NCBI GenBank assembly: GCA_910575835.1 | Contig: CAJTGB010000001.1 | Span: 186,001-250,000 of the forward strand | Length of the DNA: 64,000 nucleotides | Direction: 5' to 3' | DNA from: Lachnospiraceae bacterium | Lineage (GTDB): Bacteria; Bacillota; Clostridia; Lachnospirales; Lachnospiraceae | Shown: one piece after another, positions 30,284 to 38,380 of the stretch | How positions within the stretch are numbered: the stretch's first letter is position 1 | Layout of the letters: each line of letters starts with the position of its first letter | The notes under the pieces: generated by a model | What the model was told of the DNA's origin: nothing | Seen by the model: the letters and a program-made list of their open reading frames with translations, nothing else | Databases searched by the model: none | Translations under genes and position numbers: made by a program

Positions 30284-30790
30284 ATGTGGTGTGTGATGCG
30301 GGTACGGGTAGGTTCGGAAGAAAGCGTGCGGCTGCAGTGCCAAAAGAAGCTCTCTTCTGATCTGCTGAAAGGCTGTTATGTATTCTATTATCAGGAAAAG
30401 AAGCATATTCAGGGGGAATGGGTGATCAGGGAGAATATCCTGTTTCCGGGATATGTGTTCATGGTTACGGAGCAGGCAGACCGGTTGAGCGATGAGCTGA
30501 TCCGTATCAAAGGATTTGCGAAGCTTCTGGAAGCAGGCGGCGAAGTGGCCGCGCTGACGGAAGATGAAGTAGATTTCCTGACCGTATTCGGCGGAAAAGA
30601 ACAGACTGTAGAGATGTCAGAAGGTGTGATCGAACAATCCAGGATCAGAGTATATTCTGGTCCGTTGGTAGGGAAAGAACGATATATAAGTAGGATCGAT
30701 CGCCATAAACGTCGAGCATTTTTAGAGATGCCAATGTTCGGGGAGAGGCAGAAGGTACGGGTAGGGTTAGAGATCGTATCGAAGTCTTAA
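30284..30790 (+). CDS. NusG-family antiterminator, LoaP-like
   Basis: 168 residues from ATG 30284 with GAGGAAAGC upstream; the frame from 30245 has no such site. The start MWCVMRVRVGSEESVRLQC is the NusG N-terminal (NGN) beginning. ENILFPGYVFMVTEQADRLSDELIRIKGFAKLLEAGG is the NGN core that binds the RNA polymerase clamp. A KOW domain follows: IRVYSGPLVGKERYISRIDRHKRRAFLEMPMFG. Paralogues of this type (LoaP, UpxY) sit at the head of long polysaccharide or antibiotic operons and let polymerase read through terminators. Here it is the first gene of the exopolysaccharide locus. Confidence 0.88.
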   Translation: MWCVMRVRVGSEESVRLQCQKKLSSDLLKGCYVFYYQEKKHIQGEWVIRENILFPGYVFMVTEQADRLSDELIRIKGFAKLLEAGGEVAALTEDEVDFLTVFGGKEQTVEMSEGVIEQSRIRVYSGPLVGKERYISRIDRHKRRAFLEMPMFGERQKVRVGLEIVSKS

Positions 30791-31371
30791 GCATAGTTTT
30801 ATACCGAAAAATAGTAAGAAAAATCAGGATTACTTTCTGGATATCCTTGCAGCTGGGGCACTTGGATTTCCGGGGGTATGACATATCCGACGTCTGAGAA
30901 TATCTGCAGACATATCCGGGATGCTGTATGAGCACAGTATATCGGTATGTCTTGCAGACGGAAGACAAGTTACTGTGGCAGCAGGAGATTACTGCGGGCA
31001 TGGATGGCGAAGCATACCTTTTGGTATGGTCCGATTGAATTGGATCGGAACATATCAGGGAGTGCTTCGCTATTATAATGCAATGAAAGATACATAGTAA
31101 CGCGATCACAGAAGCCGCCGGGTAGTGTCATATCTCCATAATATGTGTTGATGATCTTGGCAGATCGGAAGCATATATTACGAGGAAATGACATTGCCCG
31201 GCGGCTTTTGTCATTTTATATCTGGCAGTCAGCGTTTGACTTCCGTGGGCAACGAGCCAAGCGGGTATGCTTGCATGCAATTTGGCGGCTGCAGCGGGGT
31301 TATTGACTTGGTTGGAAATCAAACTCATAGATTGTGTGTTCTATACCATCTCGTCGAATGGAGGATTTGTT
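30791..31371 (+). promoter_or_regulatory. Structured noncoding leader between the two LoaP-like genes
   Basis: About 580 bases without a gene but with several strong inverted repeats. GACATATCCGA/TCGGTATGTC pairs across about 30880-30955. GCGAAGCA (31007-31014) pairs with TGCTTCGC (31063-31070) around an inner TCCGAT/ATCGGA stem. The large terminator hairpin lies at 31112-31209. LoaP proteins are known to act on an RNA hairpin in the nascent leader, so this is a good candidate target region. Confidence 0.6.
31112..31209 (+). terminator. Long-stem terminator in the polysaccharide leader
   Basis: AAGCCGCCGGG (31112-31122) pairs with CCCGGCGGCTT (31197-31207), continued inward by AGTGTCAT/ATGACATT and TAATATGTG/CATATATTA with few mismatches, and followed by TTTTG. 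It would stop transcription before the second antiterminator and the biosynthesis genes unless polymerase is modified. Confidence 0.75.
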
Positions 31372-31896
31372 TTGCATTATGTACTACAGGTAACTACAGG
31401 AACAGAAAATAGGGTGGAAGAGCAGGTCAGGACCGTAGTAGAAAATACGTTGTATGATTCCTGTTTCCATCCAATGCGCCGTGTGAAGAAGAAATTTCGG
31501 GGAGAGTGGAAAGAAGTTCATGAAAAGTTGCTCCCTGGATATGTGTTCATAACGAGCGATCATATAAAAGACTTATATCAGGAGCTTCGGCATGTGCCGG
31601 CATTTACAAAGCTGTTGGGAAAGGATAGTGAGCTGTTTATTCCACTTCCGGATCATGAGGTGGAATGGCTTGAACAGATCATGGACTCACCGGATCGCAG
31701 CATGGAAGTGCAGTTATCACAGGTGTCGGTATCGGAGGATGATGTGATCACGATCTTGTCCGGACCTTTGAAGAATATGGAAGGGTGTATCAGGAAGATC
31801 GATCTGCACAGACGAATCGCGAAGGTTGAGGTTGATTTTATGAATCGGAAGACGGTGATACATCTGGGGATTGAGATGGTGGGGAAGAAGAAATAA
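31372..31896 (+). CDS. Second NusG-family antiterminator, LoaP-like
   Basis: 174 residues from TTG 31372, seven bases after GGAGG (31360-31364); the longer frame from 31267 has no ribosome-binding site. The start MHYVLQVTTGTENRVEEQVR is the NGN beginning, followed by EKLLPGYVFITSDHIKDLYQELRHVPAFTKLLG and a KOW domain DVITILSGPLKNMEGCIRKIDLHRRIAKVEV. It is clearly related to, but quite diverged from, the first copy (30284). Two such proteins in tandem, separated by a terminator, suggest a relay or a split of targets within the locus. Confidence 0.85.
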   Translation: MHYVLQVTTGTENRVEEQVRTVVENTLYDSCFHPMRRVKKKFRGEWKEVHEKLLPGYVFITSDHIKDLYQELRHVPAFTKLLGKDSELFIPLPDHEVEWLEQIMDSPDRSMEVQLSQVSVSEDDVITILSGPLKNMEGCIRKIDLHRRIAKVEVDFMNRKTVIHLGIEMVGKKK

Positions 31897-31923
31897 AGAA
31901 AATCTTGGAGATTAGGATCTGTC

Positions 31924-32778
31924 ATGAGCCAAGATTATGAGAGGAGATTTTTATTAGTGGAAGGATATCAGGAAGTCAGTGAAATCAATTTGATAGATTT
32001 GCTGTTTTATTGTCTAAAGCGTTGGCGGTGGATTGTTGTATGCATGATATTTCTGGCAGTGGCTGCGGGAGTCTATAAGTATCAGGCAACGCTTGCAGAG
32101 AATCAGGTGAAGAAAGAGCAACAATTAAAGCGGTCTTTAGCAGAGCCGGTTGAAGGAGAAACTGGAATTGAGGCTGAGAATGAACCAATTGTATTTGAAG
32201 ATCCGGTTTCTTCGGCAGTTACTTTTGCAATTATTGGGATGATCGGCGGGGCGTGTCTGGTCTGCCTGATCTGCTGTATGAATTATGTCATGAGCGGAAA
32301 ATTGCAGGACATAAGTAACTTCCAACAAAAATTCGGTATGTCTTTGCTTGGGACTATTCGCAGAAATGGAACAAAGAGAAGATTATTTGGTTTTATAGAC
32401 CGCTGGGTTTGTCGGTTAGAGGAAGGACCATATGCAAAGATTCCGCGCAAAGAACAGATAAAGATCGCGGCGGTGAATGTTCAGAGTGCCATTCATAGAA
32501 ATCCCGAAGAGAAGATCAAGAGGGTTATGATGACGGGAAGTGTTGCAGAGGATGATGTGTTAGAGATCTGTGAGCAGTTGGCGGAAGAGATTGGGGAGGT
32601 TGCGTTTTCGCCTTATCGGCAGATTGTATTTCATGCGGCGGCACTTAAGAAGCTGGAGTATTATGAAGGAGTTCTGTTTATTGAGAAGAGAGGGGAGTCT
32701 TATGAGAGGCTGATTAGGCAGGAGAGGGAGTTGGCTTTGGATAGAAGAGTGAAAGTGTTAGGAGTAATTGTGTGTTGA
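31924..32778 (+). CDS. Wzz-like chain-length protein fused to a degenerate BY-kinase domain
   Basis: 284 residues from ATG 31924. Two membrane helices (about 34-52 and 98-120) flank a short, charged extracytoplasmic loop of about 45 residues, much shorter than in classical Wzz. The cytoplasmic part (about 125-284) follows the fold order of bacterial tyrosine kinases: KIKRVMMTGSVAEDDVLEICEQLAEEI in the Walker A position and YYEGVLFIEKRGESYERL, VKVLGVIVC near the end. The Walker A Gly-Lys-Ser/Thr is missing, so it should not bind ATP in the normal way. Probably controls polymer length or export. Confidence 0.7.
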   Translation: MSQDYERRFLLVEGYQEVSEINLIDLLFYCLKRWRWIVVCMIFLAVAAGVYKYQATLAENQVKKEQQLKRSLAEPVEGETGIEAENEPIVFEDPVSSAVTFAIIGMIGGACLVCLICCMNYVMSGKLQDISNFQQKFGMSLLGTIRRNGTKRRLFGFIDRWVCRLEEGPYAKIPRKEQIKIAAVNVQSAIHRNPEEKIKRVMMTGSVAEDDVLEICEQLAEEIGEVAFSPYRQIVFHAAALKKLEYYEGVLFIEKRGESYERLIRQERELALDRRVKVLGVIVC

Positions 32779-33049
32779 TGTATAGTTGAATAGAATATAA
32801 GTTTTTTAGACAGTTTAGGAGATAGGCTATCTCAGTAAATGGTGAAGATGTCATTAATTATTGGCGTTGGAGAATGTGGAAGTATAGTTGGCCATGATGT
32901 GGTTTTGAGAATTTTTGATATATTAATGTCAAAGCCATTTATAAAAGTAAAATATATATAAAAGTTGAGTGAAAATATAAAGTTAAAAAACGGATATGTA
33001 TTGAATTTATTTAGGGTTTAGATATGTGAAAAAATATAGGGGGAAATCC
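32779..33049 (+). other. AT-rich spacer at the left edge of the variable cassette
   Basis: About 270 bases with no gene. The composition drops sharply in G+C, with stretches such as AAAATATATATAAAAG near 32948. It marks the transition from the conserved regulatory genes to the AT-rich biosynthetic cassette. Confidence 0.5.
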
Positions 33050-33685
33050 ATGTATGAAAAGGTCATAAAAAGATTTATAGATCTAGTGCTGAGTGCTTTG
33101 GGATTAATTTTTCTTTCTTGGCTCTATCTTATCCTTTCGATTGCAATTATGATTAGTGATCCAGGTCCAGTGATGTTTAGTCAGAAGCGGGTGGGTATTC
33201 ATAAGACATTTTTCCAGTTACATAAGTTCAGATCGATGAAGATGTCTACACCTCATGATATGCCGACACATATGCTTGAGAATCCTGAACAGTATATAAC
33301 AAATATAGGGCAGTTTCTACGTAAGAGTTCCTTAGATGAATTACCTCAAATATGGGATATATTTACAGGAAAAATGAGTATCATCGGTCCACGCCCTGCT
33401 TTGTGGAATCAGGATGATTTGGTAAGAGAGAGAGATAAATATGGTGCCAATGATGTGAAGCCAGGTTTAACTGGTTGGGCGCAGATCAATGGTAGAGATG
33501 AATTGGAGATTTCTGTCAAAGCGCAACTTGATGGTGAGTATACAAAGAAGTTGAAAGCTGGAGGGATGAAGGCTTTTTTATTTGATTGTCGTTGTTTTAT
33601 AGGTACTATTTTCTCTGTTGCGAGGGGAGATGGCGTTATAGAAGGTGGCACTGGTGAAATTCATCGACAAAGGCTTGAGAAGTAA
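33050..33685 (+). CDS. Priming sugar-phosphate transferase (WbaP/PglC-like)
   Basis: 211 residues from ATG 33050 behind AGGGGGAAATCC; the GTG at 33026 is less likely. One hydrophobic N-terminal hairpin segment (LVLSALGLIFLSWLYLILSIAIM) is followed by the cytoplasmic catalytic domain: SDPGPVMFSQKRVGIHKTFFQLHKFRSMK, SSLDELPQIWDIFTGKMSIIGPRP and VKPGLTGWAQINGRDEL. These are the bacterial sugar transferase motifs. The enzyme moves a sugar-1-phosphate from UDP-sugar to undecaprenyl phosphate, the first step of the repeat unit. The nature of the sugar cannot be read from sequence alone. Confidence 0.92.
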   Translation: MYEKVIKRFIDLVLSALGLIFLSWLYLILSIAIMISDPGPVMFSQKRVGIHKTFFQLHKFRSMKMSTPHDMPTHMLENPEQYITNIGQFLRKSSLDELPQIWDIFTGKMSIIGPRPALWNQDDLVRERDKYGANDVKPGLTGWAQINGRDELEISVKAQLDGEYTKKLKAGGMKAFLFDCRCFIGTIFSVARGDGVIEGGTGEIHRQRLEK

Positions 33686-33722
33686 TATCAAATGAAAATA
33701 CCTAAAAAGAAAGGATATAAAG

Positions 33723-34925
33723 ATGAAAATACTTGTTATTTGTCAATACTATTATCCGGAAAATTTTCAGATAACACCCATATGTGAGCAATTGGCAAAT
33801 GATAAATACGATGTGACTGTTTTAACGGGCTTTCCAAATTATCCGTTGGGAATTATTCCAGAAGAGTATAAGAGAGGTCACAGGGATGAAATTATTAATG
33901 GTGTTCATGTAATCCGTTGTAATGAAATTGGTCGAAAAAAGGGAGCAATATATCTTGCATTAAATTATCTCAGTTATATGTGCTCTGCATTAAGGAAGGT
34001 TGAAAAATTTCCAGATGATTTTGATTTGATTTTTGTTTATCAACTCTCTCCAGTACTTATGGCTATACCAGGAAGAAGATATGCGAAAAGACATAATGTT
34101 CCGATGCTTCTTTACTGTTGCGACTTGTGGCCAGAGTCGATGAAAATGTATATTAAAAGTGAGAGAAATGTTGCTTTCAAATTGATTAAAAGGATTAGTA
34201 CAGGAATTTATCAGTCAGCACAAAGAATTATCGTGCAATCCATGAGTTTTATTCCCTATTTCCAAATGACACATGGAATATCAGAAGATAAATTGACATA
34301 TATTCCAGCATTTGCTGATGAAACATATCTCACACAAGATTTTACGCCAGACAATGATACTATAGATTTTGTGTTTTTAGGAAATCTTGGGATTGCACAA
34401 AATCTAATAGCAGTTCTTGAAGCTGTGAATAAAATTAGAGATGTTTCTGGATTCAAAGTTCACTTTGTAGGAGATGGATCTATTCTAAATGAGATGAAGC
34501 AATTTGTAGAGAAACACAGACTTAAAAGCAAGGTTTTTTTCTATGGACGCAGACCAGTTAAAGAGATGCCTAAGTTTTATAAGTTGGCAGATGCTTGTTT
34601 AGTTTCTCTTAAAGCCGATAATGCTACAGGACTTACTTTACCAACAAAGGTTCAAGGTTATATGGCAGCAGGAAAACCAATAATAGGAATGATTGATGGA
34701 ACTGCTAAAGATGTAATCGAGGAATCAGGCTGTGGTATTTGTGTCCATGCCGGAGATGTGAATGGATTGGCAGAAATAATGAAAGATTTTGTAATTAATA
34801 ATTGGAATTATCGCGATTGTGGTAATAATGCAAGAGAATATTTTAAATGTAATTTTAGAAGGGATATAGTATTGAATAAATTAGAAACAGAAATAAACTT
34901 ATTATATGGAGGAGATTTGTCATGA
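33723..34925 (+). CDS. Glycosyltransferase family 4 (WbuB-like)
   Basis: 400 residues from ATG 33723 with AAAGGATATAAAG upstream. It has the GT-B layout: KILVICQYYYPENFQITPICEQLANDKYDVTVLTGFPNYP at the N-terminus, and DFVFLGNLGIAQNLIAVLEAV, FVGDGS, VFFYGRRPVKEMPKFYKLADACLVSL in the nucleotide-sugar domain. WbuB-type enzymes transfer N-acetylfucosamine in E. coli O26, a useful hint because CapEFG-like genes for that sugar are at 47293-50845. Overlaps the next gene by four bases. Confidence 0.88.
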   Translation: MKILVICQYYYPENFQITPICEQLANDKYDVTVLTGFPNYPLGIIPEEYKRGHRDEIINGVHVIRCNEIGRKKGAIYLALNYLSYMCSALRKVEKFPDDFDLIFVYQLSPVLMAIPGRRYAKRHNVPMLLYCCDLWPESMKMYIKSERNVAFKLIKRISTGIYQSAQRIIVQSMSFIPYFQMTHGISEDKLTYIPAFADETYLTQDFTPDNDTIDFVFLGNLGIAQNLIAVLEAVNKIRDVSGFKVHFVGDGSILNEMKQFVEKHRLKSKVFFYGRRPVKEMPKFYKLADACLVSLKADNATGLTLPTKVQGYMAAGKPIIGMIDGTAKDVIEESGCGICVHAGDVNGLAEIMKDFVINNWNYRDCGNNAREYFKCNFRRDIVLNKLETEINLLYGGDLS

Positions 34926-35860
34926 AAGCGTTGGTTACAGGCGGTGCGGGATTTATTGGCTCAAACATTGTTAAAGAACTAATAAAACAAGGATATAAAG
35001 TCAATATTCTTGATAATTTATCATCAGGGTATTTTATAAATATTAAAGAGTATGTGATTAATGGACAAGCTGATTTTTGTGGTGGAGATATCCGAGATTA
35101 TGCTTCAGTTTTACATGCGATGGAAGACACGGATATAGTATTTCATCTTGCTGCTAGCGTAGGTAGGCAAAGATCTCTTGATAATCCTCAACTTGATTCA
35201 GAAAATAATTTGATAGGAACTATTAATGTTCTTGAAGCTATGCGTAAGTATAGAGTGAAGAGAATTATTTATTCTTCTTCAGCATCCATGTTTGGTGAAT
35301 TAGTTACTCCGACAATAGATGAGAATCATCCACAAAATGCAGATTCACCATATGGCGTTAGTAAACTTGCAGCAGAAAAGATGATCTTAGCTTATGCAGA
35401 GCTATACGATATTATAAGCGTTTGTCTTCGTTATTTTAATATTTATGGTATAAACCAACGTTTTGATATGTATGGAAATGTAATCCCTATTTTTGCAAAG
35501 AGAATCTATTCCGGAGAGCCAGTGATTATTTATGGAGATGGAACACAAACTAGAGATTTTGTCAATGTGTCTGATGTAGCAAAAGCAAATCTTATGGCTG
35601 CTACAAGTGATTATGGGACGAACGTATATAACATCGGTAGTGGAAGTAGTATAACTATTAATGAGTTGGCAGAAATGATGATAAAGATAAGCGGAAAGAA
35701 AAGAGAAATTATTTATGCCCCAGAGCGATCTGCTGATGTAAAACATTGTAAAGCAAATGCAGAAAAAATATTGAAGACTATGGGTTTTAGGCCAGAGAAG
35801 GAGCTTGAATCTGGGTTGATTGAATATATGAATTGGTTTAGAAGTAACAAACTATATTAA
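34922..35860 (+). CDS. NAD-dependent sugar-nucleotide epimerase (GalE-like SDR)
   Basis: 312 residues from ATG 34922, overlapping the preceding stop. The Rossmann motif is ALVTGGAGFIGSNIVKELIKQG. The catalytic Ser is in IIYSSSASMFG and the YxxxK motif is in DSPYGVSKLAAEKM. NVSDVAKANLMA and YNIGSGSSITINELAEMM are typical of extended SDR epimerases. It probably interconverts UDP-glucose/GlcNAc and UDP-galactose/GalNAc forms for the repeat unit. The exact substrate is undecided. Confidence 0.88.
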   Translation: MKALVTGGAGFIGSNIVKELIKQGYKVNILDNLSSGYFINIKEYVINGQADFCGGDIRDYASVLHAMEDTDIVFHLAASVGRQRSLDNPQLDSENNLIGTINVLEAMRKYRVKRIIYSSSASMFGELVTPTIDENHPQNADSPYGVSKLAAEKMILAYAELYDIISVCLRYFNIYGINQRFDMYGNVIPIFAKRIYSGEPVIIYGDGTQTRDFVNVSDVAKANLMAATSDYGTNVYNIGSGSSITINELAEMMIKISGKKREIIYAPERSADVKHCKANAEKILKTMGFRPEKELESGLIEYMNWFRSNKLY

Positions 35861-35896
35861 TTATTTAGCATAAGAATACAGATTACATGAGAAGTT

Positions 35897-36934
35897 ATGA
35901 AAAAGATTATAATATATGATTGTGCCGCTCAAAGCGGAGGTGCTGTAACGGTACTTAGAAAATATCATAGTACTATAAGTCGTGATTCTGAATATGAATC
36001 ATGGTTTGTAACGAGTGTTGTTGATTTGGCATCAAATGATCATACTCATTTGATTAAAATCCCTTGGGTCAAGAAAACATGGATACATAGAATTTATTGT
36101 GACAATATATATATGCCCAAATTGATAAAAAAACTTGAACCTGATGAAATTTTGTCACTTCAAAATAAAGGAATTCGTCCATGTGGTGTTAAACAAACGG
36201 TATATATACATAATGCGATTCCTTTTTCAGAACATAAATTTTGTTTAGTTAAAGACCCTTATTTATGGTTATATCAAAACATTATTGGATTTCTCATATA
36301 TAGATCTTTAAGGCAAGTTGATTCTGTAATAGTTCAAACAAAATGGATGAGAGATAAGGTCATTGAAAAATGTGGGATAGATGAAGACAAAATCAAAATT
36401 CAAAAAATTGAAAGTAATAGCTATTCGACAGGTATATCAGTCAGAATAAAATCCAGTATATGTACTTTTTTCTATCCATCAGCAGCATATTCGTTTAAAA
36501 ATCATAAGGTGATTATTGATGCATGTAGGTTGTTGCAAAAGAAAGGAATATGTAATTATCATGTATATTTCACAATTCTTCCAGATGATAATAAATTAGC
36601 ATTTACAATTAATCAGAAAGTGTTAAGTGAGAATCTTCCCATTTCACTTATAGGAATTATAAATAATGAGAGAATGGAAGAAATGTATCGGAAAAGTATC
36701 CTAGTTTTTCCATCATATCTTGAAACGGTAGGCCTCCCGTTGTTGGAGGCACAAAATTTTAATACAAGGATAATAGCATCGGATTGTATATATGCAAGAG
36801 AAACTATCGGTGAATATACAAATAGCGAATTTTTTGATGCGATGAATTCAGATATGTTAGCAGGCATATTTGAGAAACATATAAGAGAATACTACTGTTC
36901 GCTAACTAATGGAGTGGCAATAGATGAAAATTAG
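35897..36934 (+). CDS. Glycosyltransferase family 1/4
   Basis: 345 residues from ATG 35897. The N-terminus (KIIIYDCAAQSGGAVTVLRKYHSTI) has the glycine-rich acceptor loop of GT4-type enzymes. The C-terminal domain shows FFYPSAAYSFKNHKVIIDACRLL, VFPSYLETVGLPLLEAQNFNTRIIASDC, where the E-x7-E motif is present (SYLETVGLPLLEAQ). AT-rich codon use. It overlaps the next gene by 11 bases. It adds one sugar to the lipid-linked repeat; donor unknown. Confidence 0.82.
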   Translation: MKKIIIYDCAAQSGGAVTVLRKYHSTISRDSEYESWFVTSVVDLASNDHTHLIKIPWVKKTWIHRIYCDNIYMPKLIKKLEPDEILSLQNKGIRPCGVKQTVYIHNAIPFSEHKFCLVKDPYLWLYQNIIGFLIYRSLRQVDSVIVQTKWMRDKVIEKCGIDEDKIKIQKIESNSYSTGISVRIKSSICTFFYPSAAYSFKNHKVIIDACRLLQKKGICNYHVYFTILPDDNKLAFTINQKVLSENLPISLIGIINNERMEEMYRKSILVFPSYLETVGLPLLEAQNFNTRIIASDCIYARETIGEYTNSEFFDAMNSDMLAGIFEKHIREYYCSLTNGVAIDEN

Positions 36935-38342
36935 AATGTCTCAGATATCAGGAATAGCTCTTTATATTATTATAGGAATAGGGTTATCATTTGTTGATTT
37001 GCGTGCTGTACTTATGTTTTTTACAGTATTACCATTTCACTTTTTGTTGCTAAGGTCGTGTATAAGACGAAAACAGTATGTGTTTATTGTTCTATTCCTT
37101 CTTTTATTTACATCAATTGGTATTAATTCAGTAACATTTTTTATTTATGAGGAAGATTATAAAAATGTTGGTTTTAAGGCAATTGGAGATTTTGATTTTT
37201 CTATTATAAAATATTTTGAAAGTTACTTGTATATATTTTTATTTTCAATAGTACTTTATCTAATTATGTGCCTGTTAGGTTCTAGTCGATCAGGAAGTAC
37301 ATATTCTGTGCTGGTTGGATTCTTTTCACAAGAAAAAGATGCTAGAATACATAAATTGAATAATGCTAATATATATATTTTCTTGATTTGTTTTTTTTCA
37401 ATAATTATGACTACAGTAATGTATCAAAACCAGATTGGTATAAGAGGAATGACGCAGACCGCACTTCCATTTCATCTAACAGGTATAATATATTACTTTA
37501 GAGAATTTATTATAACAGGAATTTTATTTTATCTATATTTGAAGTCCCCAAATAGAACAAAAGCCGCTATGTGGATCATGTTCTATTTATTTTTTGCTTC
37601 GTTTACAAGTGTGAGTCGAATGCTTGTCGGATTTCTTGCTATGCCAATGATATTAGAAAGTATGGTGTCAAAAAATAAAAAGAGAGCAATAGTTATTGGG
37701 TTATATTATTTTGTAATGTTTACTTGGATGACAAATGCAAGAAATTATGTATATTCATACACAACAGTAATATATTCTTTGCCAGAATTAATTAGACTTA
37801 GCATAAGTGAGTCGATTCAAAATCCGTTTGGAAGAATTCCGTACCTTATAAACGAAATTAGTGGAAGGCTGTATGGAGGTCAATGTATCGTACTTGCATC
37901 TCAATATAGAATGGTTTCTTTTTCACAAATGTTGTCATATTATGTTGGGACTGATATAGCTAGCATCATACCCAATATGATGACGGTAATGTTTGGATTA
38001 AAACCAGTAGCAGGAATGAGTTTTGGAGTTTCAGTTGGATATAATGGACAAATGATTCTTTTCTGTAATGGCAATTACTTATTAGCCGCTTTGCAAGGTG
38101 CAATTGTTGCATTGATTTTTACAGTACTTCAGTTTTTTTTGAGTAAAATTACAGATTCAGGCTGTGGGGAAATGAAGAAAATGATCAGTATCGCTATAGC
38201 AACCCTTAGTGTGTTTGTGTTTTGGCTAGGTGAGACAATGTTGTTGGTTTACTTTTTTATTGCTATTATTTTTGTGATGAGTTTGATCAATACAAAAATC
38301 TGTAATGGGATGTCAATTTCAGATTATCAAAAATCCAACTGA
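36924..38342 (+). CDS. Polysaccharide polymerase (Wzy-like membrane protein)
   Basis: 472 residues from ATG 36924. At least ten hydrophobic segments are visible, e.g. IALYIIIGIGLSFVDLRAVLMFFTVLPFHFLLL, YIFLFSIVLYLIMCLLG, IIYYFREFIITGILFYLYL, AIVIGLYYFVMFTWM and VFVFWLGETMLLVYFFIAIIFVMSL. A large extracytoplasmic loop (about 285-370) with an Arg-rich start lies between later helices, as in O-antigen polymerases. Sequence motifs are poor in this family, so the call relies on topology and on the locus, where a polymerase is otherwise missing. Confidence 0.75.
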   Translation: MKIRMSQISGIALYIIIGIGLSFVDLRAVLMFFTVLPFHFLLLRSCIRRKQYVFIVLFLLLFTSIGINSVTFFIYEEDYKNVGFKAIGDFDFSIIKYFESYLYIFLFSIVLYLIMCLLGSSRSGSTYSVLVGFFSQEKDARIHKLNNANIYIFLICFFSIIMTTVMYQNQIGIRGMTQTALPFHLTGIIYYFREFIITGILFYLYLKSPNRTKAAMWIMFYLFFASFTSVSRMLVGFLAMPMILESMVSKNKKRAIVIGLYYFVMFTWMTNARNYVYSYTTVIYSLPELIRLSISESIQNPFGRIPYLINEISGRLYGGQCIVLASQYRMVSFSQMLSYYVGTDIASIIPNMMTVMFGLKPVAGMSFGVSVGYNGQMILFCNGNYLLAALQGAIVALIFTVLQFFLSKITDSGCGEMKKMISIAIATLSVFVFWLGETMLLVYFFIAIIFVMSLINTKICNGMSISDYQKSN

Positions 38343-38380
38343 TTTCAATAAATATATTATGAGAACGAGGGAATTGCATT

